NCBI RefSeq assembly: GCF_034932065.1
Contig: NZ_JAYGHP010000001.1
Location: 558,001-622,000, forward strand
Reading direction: 5' to 3'
Source: Crocosphaera sp. UHCC 0190
GTDB lineage: Bacteria > Cyanobacteriota > Cyanobacteriia > Cyanobacteriales > Microcystaceae
DNA length: 64,000 bases
Below the pieces are notes generated by a model. It was not told the origin of the DNA. It did no database searches and was given only the letters and a program-made list of their open reading frames with translations. The position numbers and the translations under genes are program-made. Positions 57,424 through 64,000 of this stretch are shown here, piece by piece. Numbering within the stretch: the stretch's first letter is position 1; each line of letters begins with the position of its first letter.

Positions 57424-58869
57424 ATGAACAAAATATTAAAAATCATCTTTGCTGTCTTAAGTACCATTGGAACTCTAACTATCATTGTTGTTCTTTGGGA
57501 ATTTACTGTTAAACCAATTCTTATGGACGACAACTCAAATAATAATCCTAATCCTAATCCTACTGTAACTCAAACCCCTCTATCAACACCACCACCAACT
57601 AATCCTAGTATATCTTTAGAAGAGAGATTTAGTAGCGGCGATCGCCGTTTATTTATTAATAAACCCAACCCCCAGGTTGATCAAGGAATAGCAGCATTTA
57701 AAGCGGGAAATTATGATGAGGCTAAACAATTTTTTACTGACGGGATCAAAGCTGATCAAAAAGATCCAGAAGTACAAATATATCTCAATAATTCAGAGGC
57801 AAGAAAAAAGGGAAATCCTTTTGTTTTAGCTGCCGTTGTTCCTGTAGATACAAAAGCAACTAATGCCGAAGAAATGTTAAGGGGTGTGGCTGATGCACAG
57901 ACAAAATTTAATAAGCAAGGATTAAATAATCGCTTACTAGAAATTATGATAGTTAATGATAGTAATGAACCAGATATTGCTCAAAAAGTTGCTCAAAAAT
58001 TAGCTAATAACTCCGCTATTTTAGGAGTAATTGGTCATAATTCTAGTAGTGCCAGTGCCAGCGCATTAATACAATATGAAAAAGCAGGAATTCCGATGAT
58101 TTCTCCTACCAGTACCAGCACCAGTTTATTTAGTAATGTATTTTTTAGAACCGTTCCTTCTGATGCTAAAGCAGGAGAAATTTTAGCCCGATATGCCATT
58201 GATGATAATATCAATAAAGTGGCTATTTTTTATACGTCAGCGAGTAATTATAGTACAAGTTTAAAAGATGCTTTTATTAAGTATTTTGAGCAGTTAGGTA
58301 AGGTTAGCATTTTTGATCTTAGCTTAACTAACTTTAATGCTAAAAATACTGTTGAGGTATTGCAAAATCAAGTTGATAGTTTTGTTTTGTTACCAAATAC
58401 TGAACAAGATATCACTAATCTTTCTTTACAAGTTGCGAAAGCAAATTATCAGTTATCTACTCCGATGAAACTATTAGGAGGGGATGCCTTATATAACCCT
58501 GCAACCTTAACATTTGGTGGTGATGCAGTCGAGGGTTTAGTATTAGCGGTTCCTTGGTTTGCTAAAGATACTTATTTCTATACAAATACAGCAGCAAAAA
58601 GATGGGGAGGAAGGGTAAGTTGGCGCACAGCAACCAGTTATGATGCTACCCAAGCTTTAATTAATGCTTTATCGACCGATGCTACCAGAAATACAGTCTT
58701 AAATCAATTAAAACAAACTAATTTATCAAGAGAAGATACTTCAGGAGAAACCTTACAATTTTTGAGGAATGGCGATCGCAATACTGATCCAATTTTAGTT
58801 AAAGTCATTAAAGGGCTAAAAAATGCCCCTGAAGGATCACATTATTCTTTTGAAATCATTAATGAGTAA
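57424..58869 (+). CDS. Membrane-anchored TPR plus substrate-binding protein (branched-chain amino acid type), 481 aa
   Basis: A single membrane helix (about 7-29) is followed by a Pro/Thr/Asn-rich linker (NPNPNPTVTQTPLSTPPPTN), one or two TPR-like units (about 92-125, FKAGNYDEAKQFFTDGIKAD) and a type I periplasmic binding domain (about 135-480; GVIGHNSSSASASALIQYEK, GIPMISPTSTSTSLF, KVAIFYTSASNYSTSLKDAF). This domain resembles LivJ/urea-type binding proteins, but no ABC permease or ATPase is nearby, so a sensory or scaffold role is possible. It ends 3 bp before the next gene. Confidence 0.82.
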   Translation: MNKILKIIFAVLSTIGTLTIIVVLWEFTVKPILMDDNSNNNPNPNPTVTQTPLSTPPPTNPSISLEERFSSGDRRLFINKPNPQVDQGIAAFKAGNYDEAKQFFTDGIKADQKDPEVQIYLNNSEARKKGNPFVLAAVVPVDTKATNAEEMLRGVADAQTKFNKQGLNNRLLEIMIVNDSNEPDIAQKVAQKLANNSAILGVIGHNSSSASASALIQYEKAGIPMISPTSTSTSLFSNVFFRTVPSDAKAGEILARYAIDDNINKVAIFYTSASNYSTSLKDAFIKYFEQLGKVSIFDLSLTNFNAKNTVEVLQNQVDSFVLLPNTEQDITNLSLQVAKANYQLSTPMKLLGGDALYNPATLTFGGDAVEGLVLAVPWFAKDTYFYTNTAAKRWGGRVSWRTATSYDATQALINALSTDATRNTVLNQLKQTNLSREDTSGETLQFLRNGDRNTDPILVKVIKGLKNAPEGSHYSFEIINE

Positions 58870-58872
58870 GTC

Positions 58873-60831
58873 ATGAAAATGAACAATAAAAAAAGATACT
58901 ATCAATTATTTATATTATTTATATTTACTGGTTCATTAATTAGTTGTCTTGCCAGTAATCCTTTAATAATAGCACAAGAAACGATTTATCCTAGTCAAAA
59001 TTTTCCCCTTAATTTAGCTCAAGTAGAGCCAAGATTTCGTAATCAATGGACAAAAGAATTAGAAAAAAAATTTCAAGAAAGAGCAAAGACAATCATTGAT
59101 TTTTATGCCAATTGGGAGAGTTATGGTAATGGTTATGGAGAGAATGAGAAAAGGTCTTATCCCCGTGCAATGTTTGACTTTTTAGCAGGAAATGAAGAAA
59201 AAGCGATCACTTTTTTAGAAAAAGAAGATCCTGAAGCAAAAAAACATCAACATACTGATGGCATTGATTATTATTATTGTTTTACGTTAAAAGGTCAAAT
59301 TCGCAAATATTTTCTCTATGGAAAATATCTTGATCCTGCTTATAAAAAACGGATGTTTGAAGGTGCAAAAAAATGGACAGAAGAAGATCCATTAACTCGT
59401 CCTCATCCTATTTATGGGTTAGGAAATAATGAGGGAAGAGACTGGGATATTAGTCGCAGAGGGAGATGGGTAGATGGACGAAATACAGATAATTTAAGGG
59501 CAATGAGAGAGACATCTGTATACTTAATGGCCGAAGAAACAGGGAATGAAAAAACACGCCTAATTTATAAAGAAAAAATCCAAAGATATGTCTGGGCATT
59601 ATATCATATTGGCATGGGAGAATGGGACTCTGAAGTATATCATGGACATACTTTTGCACCCTATTTAAACCTCTATGATTTTGCCAAAGATCCTGAAGTT
59701 AAATTATCAGCAAAAGCGGCATTAGATTGGTTGTCTAGTGCTGCTGCGATTAAATATTATCGAGGAGGTTGGGGTGGCCCCGTAAAACGAGATTATGGAG
59801 GAGGAAATGTTGCTTTAGCTTCATCTTCTGCCCGAACTTTTTGGTTATATTTTGGGGATACTCCCTTACCAAATAATCACCCTGAAGAAGATACTTTGTT
59901 TTTTGTTACCAGTACCTATCGTCCCCCATTAGCAGTAATGAATTTAGCACATAAAAAGTTTAATAAACCAGTAGAAATTCTCAGCAGTAAACCTTTATAT
60001 GAAAATTGGAAACTTGGCAATGATCTTGAACCTGGTTACTGGGAAACTCAATTTATTGGCAATAGTTATCAGATGGGAAGTTTGGCGGGAAAATTCGCTG
60101 ATGGAGATGTTGCACCGTTTAAATTAATGGCTTATAATAGTCAAAGAGGCATTGATTATTTTGTGGTTAATACAGAGAAAAAAATTGTAAGACCTGGTAA
60201 AAATGCGGGGGATGAAATTGGACAGTATCGTAATCTTTTAATTTGGTTACGCCCTCCATCTCAAGCATCTTTTAATTTTCAAATACCGAAAACTTCTCAA
60301 GCAGAAATTGAAGATAATATTTGGTTTTTCAAGTTAGAAAAAACTTGGTTAGCAGTTCATCCGATTAATTTACAAAATTATCAAGAAGTTATCAATAACA
60401 ATAAAAGAATAGAAGAAAAATATTCAGAAGAAAGATTTTTAAGTGCAGCGATGAGAGATAATAATGTTTATGGGTTTGCTTTAGAAGTTGGGGAAAAAGA
60501 ATCTCATGGGAGTTATGAAAACTTTAAAAAGAATGTTAAGAAAAATAGTCAGCTTAATTTACAAAAACTAAACCAAGGAATTGTTAGTTATCAAGGAAGT
60601 AACCAACAAACACTACAATTAATCTATAATACCCTCAATCTTTTACCGATGATTATTCGCAATGGAGACTTACATCAATGGTCAGAAAATTTTGCACTTT
60701 ATAATAGTCAAACAAAAGATAAATCACCTGTCTTTTTAGGGTATAAAGAAGGTAAATTAAAAATCAAAGCAGGAGAATATGAGTTTATGACTCAAGTTAA
60801 CAATGATAGAAAGGTTGTTGTTTCTCCCTAG
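58873..60831 (+). CDS. Predicted lipoprotein with possible alpha/alpha-toroid lyase-like fold, 652 aa
   Basis: The N-terminus has a hydrophobic signal and a lipobox-like LISC with Cys25. The central part (about 70-330) is helix-rich with repeated aromatic and polar motifs (NTDNLRAMRETSVYLMAEET, MGEWDSEVYHGHTFAPYLNL, YRGGWGGPVKRDYGGG), resembling the toroid of polysaccharide lyases and related enzymes. The C-terminal half is strand-rich, as in beta-sandwich partners. I cannot assign a family with certainty. It starts 3 bp after the substrate-binding protein gene, so the two are very likely translated together, perhaps handling an extracellular glycan. Confidence 0.6.
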   Translation: MKMNNKKRYYQLFILFIFTGSLISCLASNPLIIAQETIYPSQNFPLNLAQVEPRFRNQWTKELEKKFQERAKTIIDFYANWESYGNGYGENEKRSYPRAMFDFLAGNEEKAITFLEKEDPEAKKHQHTDGIDYYYCFTLKGQIRKYFLYGKYLDPAYKKRMFEGAKKWTEEDPLTRPHPIYGLGNNEGRDWDISRRGRWVDGRNTDNLRAMRETSVYLMAEETGNEKTRLIYKEKIQRYVWALYHIGMGEWDSEVYHGHTFAPYLNLYDFAKDPEVKLSAKAALDWLSSAAAIKYYRGGWGGPVKRDYGGGNVALASSSARTFWLYFGDTPLPNNHPEEDTLFFVTSTYRPPLAVMNLAHKKFNKPVEILSSKPLYENWKLGNDLEPGYWETQFIGNSYQMGSLAGKFADGDVAPFKLMAYNSQRGIDYFVVNTEKKIVRPGKNAGDEIGQYRNLLIWLRPPSQASFNFQIPKTSQAEIEDNIWFFKLEKTWLAVHPINLQNYQEVINNNKRIEEKYSEERFLSAAMRDNNVYGFALEVGEKESHGSYENFKKNVKKNSQLNLQKLNQGIVSYQGSNQQTLQLIYNTLNLLPMIIRNGDLHQWSENFALYNSQTKDKSPVFLGYKEGKLKIKAGEYEFMTQVNNDRKVVVSP

Positions 60832-60874
60832 TATTAGAGTGATAAAAATTGTCTCGTTAACTCAATAAATACTG

Positions 60875-60988
60875 TTAAGGGGTTTCTGGTTGATAACTTA
60901 ATAACCAAACCAAAATTGGTGATATGATGGCACAAGCAACGCTAATTAATCCAATGACGGTTAACGCTTGTGTAAAGTCAGTAGACAT
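60875..60988 (-). CDS. Small single-pass membrane protein, 37 aa
   Basis: A short frame on the minus strand: it begins MSTDFTQALTVIG, has one hydrophobic helix (about 7-31, ISVACAIISPILVWLL) and ends YQPETP. The start is strongly supported by GGAGGGA at 60995-61001, six bases before the ATG. The shape (37 aa, one helix, polar ends) is like photosystem, cytochrome b6f or NDH-1 small subunits, but I recognise none. It is convergent with the lipoprotein gene (43 bp apart) and divergent from the flavoprotein gene; the rest of the gap shows only AT-rich promoter-like sequence. Confidence 0.6.
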   Translation of the reverse strand: MSTDFTQALTVIGLISVACAIISPILVWLLSYQPETP

Positions 60989-61240
60989 ATATTTTCCCTC
61001 CTAGGGGTGTTAATAATATTTTGTACTATCACTCCTCAAACCAATCTATTTTTCTGATTGCACTTAATAATTCCAAGTTACTCAAATGAACTACATATTT
61101 TAAGGTGCTTCTACCACAATTTTAACAAATTTTCAAACTAAAGAGAGTCATCATAAAGTATTATATTGTTTCTTAAAGTTTTAATACAAGTTGTCAGCCT
61201 ATAATCAAGAGAGAGTCTAAAAAACAGTTAAATTCATAAA

Positions 61241-62740
61241 ATGTCAGAACAAAAAAAAGTCGTTGTTGTGGGTGCAGGTTGGGCAGGTTTAGGGGCAACT
61301 TATCAGTTAGCTAAACAAGGATATGAGGTGACTTTATTAGAAGCTTCCCCCTATCCTGGGGGGTTAGTTGCGGGTTGGAAAACTGATGATGGACGTTCCA
61401 TAGAAGCAGGAATTCATGGGTTTTGGTATCCTTATAAAAACATCTTTAATTTAGTTAAAGAATTAGGCTTAAATCCCTTTACCCCTTTTACTCGTTCCTC
61501 TCAATATTCCCCCGCAGGGTTAGAGGTTGAATCACCAATTTTTCAAAATGAACCTCTTTTACCAACCCCCTTAGGGACTTTTCTTTATACCAAGTTTCAA
61601 CGTCTTCCTTTAATCGATAGACTGTCAGCATTACCCTTACTTTATACCCTAATTGACTTTGATAATTCCGATGAGGCTTGGCAACGCTATGATAAGGTAA
61701 CAGCTAGGGAATTATTTAAACAATTTGGCGTATCTTCAATACTCTATAAAGAAGCATTTGAACCCATGTTATTAGTGGGATTATTTGCTCCTGGGGAACA
61801 ATGTAGTGCAGCTGCAACCATTGGAATGCTTTACTATTTCATCTTAGCTCATCAACCCGATTTTGATGTGGTTTGGTGTCGGGGAACTGTGGGAGAAATT
61901 ATCTTTAAACCTTGGGTGAATAAAATTGAAAGCTTAGGGGGAAAAGTTTTGACCAATAAGCGGGTAAATGATATTATTCTAGATAACAAAGGAAAAGCGA
62001 AAGGAGTAATATGTGGAGAAGAAATCTTTGAAGCAGATGCGGTTATTTTTGGCGTTAGTGTTAATGGCATTAAAAAAATAGTGGCAGAAAGTACGGTTTT
62101 AAATAATTATCCAGAATTTTGTAATTTATCTAATTTAGGGGGAATTGATGTTTTAGCAACTCGCCTATGGTTTGATAAAAAAGTGAGTATTCCTTTGCCA
62201 TCTAATGCTTGTTTTGGCTTTGATAAAACTACTGGATGGACATTTTTTGATCTTAATACTCTTCATGATGAATATAAGGAATTATCAGGCACTGTAATCG
62301 AAGCAGATTTTTACCATGCCAACCAATTATTAAGTATGACTGATGAACAAATTATTACCAAAGTTCATCAAGATTTGACAACTTGTATTGCTAGTTTTGC
62401 TGATGCTAAAATTATTGATTATCGAGTGATCAAAGTTCGTCAAGGAGTGACTCATTTTGCCCCTGGTAGTTATCAGTATTTATTAACGGCCAAGTCTCCC
62501 ATTCCTAATCTATACTTAAGTGGAGATTGGGTCATTACTCGTCATGGTTCCTGGTCCCAGGAAAAAGCTTATGTAACGGGGTTAGAAGCGGCGAATTTAG
62601 TGATTGAACAACTGGGAGGAAAACCTGCTACAATTATTCCGGTGGAACCCGATGAACCCCATATTCAGATTGGAAGACTCCTCAATCAAAATTTCCGTAC
62701 ATTTTTTAATGATTTTTTGCCCAATTTTTGGCTACCATAG
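61241..62740 (+). CDS. FAD-dependent oxidoreductase, carotenoid desaturase-like, 499 aa
   Basis: The FAD-binding dinucleotide fold is VVVVGAGWAGLGATYQLAKQ (about 7-26), followed by LLEASPYPGGLVAGW and SIEAGIHGFWYPYKN. The C-terminal FAD contact is NLYLSGDWVITRHGSWSQEK, and SGDWV-x-SGQ-like placement matches the phytoene/zeta-carotene desaturase superfamily. It is close in length to CrtQ-type enzymes, but the residues defining carotenoid specificity are not clear to me. Could act on a carotenoid or quinone-like substrate. Single gene, with the next gene 36 bp downstream. Confidence 0.82.
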   Translation: MSEQKKVVVVGAGWAGLGATYQLAKQGYEVTLLEASPYPGGLVAGWKTDDGRSIEAGIHGFWYPYKNIFNLVKELGLNPFTPFTRSSQYSPAGLEVESPIFQNEPLLPTPLGTFLYTKFQRLPLIDRLSALPLLYTLIDFDNSDEAWQRYDKVTARELFKQFGVSSILYKEAFEPMLLVGLFAPGEQCSAAATIGMLYYFILAHQPDFDVVWCRGTVGEIIFKPWVNKIESLGGKVLTNKRVNDIILDNKGKAKGVICGEEIFEADAVIFGVSVNGIKKIVAESTVLNNYPEFCNLSNLGGIDVLATRLWFDKKVSIPLPSNACFGFDKTTGWTFFDLNTLHDEYKELSGTVIEADFYHANQLLSMTDEQIITKVHQDLTTCIASFADAKIIDYRVIKVRQGVTHFAPGSYQYLLTAKSPIPNLYLSGDWVITRHGSWSQEKAYVTGLEAANLVIEQLGGKPATIIPVEPDEPHIQIGRLLNQNFRTFFNDFLPNFWLP

Positions 62741-62776
62741 AGAAGAATTTATTAGTTAAAAATGGAGAGATTAAAT

Positions 62777-63142
62777 ATGTTTGGTAGACAACCCAAAGAT
62801 AACAAACCAGCAGAAAATACTGAAATTCCTGATATTATGTTTCCTTCAGAATCAGAAATAGAAGATGCAGCACAAGAAGATACGGAATTAAGCAAAATTC
62901 AAGTTAATTTTCAGCCTCAATCGGAATTAGATAATCCCGAAGTGGTGAATGTTGTCGAAAAAATTAGTGGTATTGTTTCCCCCTATTTTATTGTCGTGGT
63001 TGGTTTAGTGCTTTATGAAGACAATTTTTGGTTGGGGCTACTATTAATTACCGTGGGAATTTTATCTTTGCTTAAAATTTCTTGGGGAGATATTACGGGA
63101 TTTTTTCGTGAGATTAAAGACGTATTTAGTTCTGATAATTAA
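62777..63142 (+). CDS. Small membrane protein of unknown function, 121 aa
   Basis: A soluble acidic N-terminal half (EIPDIMFPSESEIEDAAQED) is followed by two membrane segments at about residues 67-81 and 86-102 (VSPYFIVVVGLVLYEDNFWL, LLLITVGILSLLKI) and a short charged tail. The ATG at 62777 has GGAGA eight bases upstream; an ATG at 62762 overlaps that site and is less likely. It follows the flavoprotein gene closely on the same strand and may share its transcript. No family recognised. Confidence 0.65.
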   Translation: MFGRQPKDNKPAENTEIPDIMFPSESEIEDAAQEDTELSKIQVNFQPQSELDNPEVVNVVEKISGIVSPYFIVVVGLVLYEDNFWLGLLLITVGILSLLKISWGDITGFFREIKDVFSSDN

Positions 63143-63336
63143 TATAACTTTCTCCATTCTAAACCCCCTCTATACTGTTATATGTATTAATTTTTACGAT
63201 ACATATAACAGCATTAATAACCTTTAAAATAACAACAAAAAATGAAACGATTATTTCAACTAATTTTCCTCTAATCAAATTAACCGTCACACAGGTTTTA
63301 ACAGTAGGGGAAGTTTCAGAAGATACCCCTGGAAAA

Positions 63337-64000
63337 TTATCCACCTAAATTGCACATCACCCGAAATCCAATTTGATTGACAGGTACCGCTTGAGGATGA
63401 TAACTATAACGAGACGCACAACGACATTTAGGGGCATCATTATCCCAGGACCCCCCCCTTAAAACGCGACATTTATCATGTTCAAGAGACATCCAAGGAA
63501 CTTCTGATATCGGTGCATCTTGATAATTAGAATGCCAAGTATCAGCACACCATTCCCAAACATTGCCATGGACATCATATAACCCAAAAGTATTCGGAAA
63601 AAATTGGCCGACTGGGGTAGTTTCTTGACGATAAATTCCTAATTTTTCCCCTGCATAAAGATGTTTAGCCATATAATTAGCAAGATCTCCCGTTAAGGTG
63701 GGGCCAAAACTAAATGGTGTGGTTGTCCCTGCCCGACAAGCATATTCCCATTGTGCCTCACTCGGCACCTTATAGGGGCGTTGACTATGTTGAGAAAGGC
63801 GATCACAGAATTCCACTGCATCTTCCCAAGAAATGCGTTCTACGGGGCGATCGCTTCCTTTAAAGAAAGCGGGGTCAAGGTTAAGATCCCGTTTAACTTT
63901 AGGATAATGGGCAACCACTTGCCATTGAGCTTGGGTAATAGGAAATTGTCCCAAAAAGAACCCTTTCAAGGTAATAGAATGTTGAGGTCTTTCAGAAAGT
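63337..64000 (-). CDS. Formylglycine-generating enzyme (FGE-sulfatase) domain protein, 5' part outside window
   Basis: The frame stays open from the window edge to the stop at 63337, so the N-terminal part is missing (at least 221 codons visible). Visible motifs are PITQAQWQVVA, PVERISWEDAVEFC, YKVPSEAQWEYACRAGTTTP, FGLYDVHGNVWEWCADTWH, RVLRGGSWDNDAP and CRCASRYSYHP near the end, all typical of the FGE/SUMF1 domain. In cyanobacteria this domain often follows kinase, caspase or NACHT-type modules, which cannot be checked here. An in-frame TTG at 63969 is not a convincing start because the upstream codons continue the domain. Confidence 0.85.
   Translation of the reverse strand, partial: LSERPQHSITLKGFFLGQFPITQAQWQVVAHYPKVKRDLNLDPAFFKGSDRPVERISWEDAVEFCDRLSQHSQRPYKVPSEAQWEYACRAGTTTPFSFGPTLTGDLANYMAKHLYAGEKLGIYRQETTPVGQFFPNTFGLYDVHGNVWEWCADTWHSNYQDAPISEVPWMSLEHDKCRVLRGGSWDNDAPKCRCASRYSYHPQAVPVNQIGFRVMCNLGG

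Noticed and set aside
61020..61060. CACTCCTCAAACC considered as the core of the Yfr1 small RNA
   Set aside because: The Yfr1 core is ACTCCTCACAC; this sequence differs at the key bases and lacks the flanking stems.

Overview
The window is cyanobacterial chromosome. It carries photosystem I genes (psaL, psaI, psaA, psaB), a phosphoribulokinase with the plant/cyanobacterial redox cysteines, a ferredoxin-NADP reductase fused to a phycobilisome-linker domain, magnesium chelatase ChlD, a tocopherol-pathway HPPD and a Synechocystis-like pilG-pilH-pilI-pilJ cluster. HIP1 octamers (GCGATCGC) are scattered throughout. Gene content (ATP-type PEP carboxykinase, PEP-CTERM protein, HypC) and the AT-rich coding sequence fit a unicellular Cyanothece/Crocosphaera/Rippkaea-type organism. 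That placement is an inference from content, not a species identification.

Layout. 0-5 kb: psaL (cut by the window edge), psaI, hypC, a secreted TPR-CHAT protein, a 204-bp MITE-like inverted repeat and an SLH-domain protein. 5-11.7 kb: a GNAT acetyltransferase, a type II NAD(P)H dehydrogenase, pnp, a DUF39 sulfur-transfer enzyme and an MlaE-type permease. 11.7-12.4 kb: a decayed patch with a broken DUF433/DUF5615 toxin-antitoxin pair. 12.4-19.8 kb: motility block pilJ-pilI-pilH-pilG on the minus strand, with divergent hmpF. 20-28.3 kb: metabolic genes (ilvB with an unusual zinc-ribbon tail, prk, petH, dapB, pckA). 28.7-36.7 kb: a second complete chemosensory cluster in the same order (PatA-like, CheY, CheW, MCP), this time with a CheA-REC hybrid kinase. 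37-44 kb: hppD, an SDR, a PEP-CTERM protein, a sugar nucleotidyltransferase/phosphomutase-like fusion and an ssb-like gene. 44.1-48.8 kb: psaAB.

49-56 kb is the accessory part: a hicB relic, an overlapping PIN/103-aa pair, several small membrane proteins, a decayed duplicate gene, three copies of a dispersed repeat, a detached copy of the chlD 3' end, an IS200/IS605-type remnant, chlD itself and a VapBC-like pair whose toxin lacks one canonical acidic residue. 56-64 kb: an HAD hydrolase whose last codons come from a dispersed repeat, a methyltransferase, a two-gene unit (TPR-linked substrate-binding protein and a lyase-like lipoprotein), a short single-pass membrane protein gene of 37 codons, a carotenoid-desaturase-like flavoprotein, a small membrane protein and the 3' part of a formylglycine-generating-enzyme-like gene.

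Together the genes cover photosynthetic electron flow (PSI, FNR, NDH-2), carbon fixation and anaplerosis (Prk, Pck), chlorophyll, tocopherol and amino-acid synthesis, and surface motility. The two chemosensory arrays probably share or divide the CheA function. Two short palindromic repeat families recur: one sits just downstream of stop codons, the other collects in the decayed accessory patches. The best candidates for something not already described are the PIN/103-aa pair, the substrate-binding/lyase-like pair, the zinc-ribbon acetolactate synthase and the 37-aa membrane protein.
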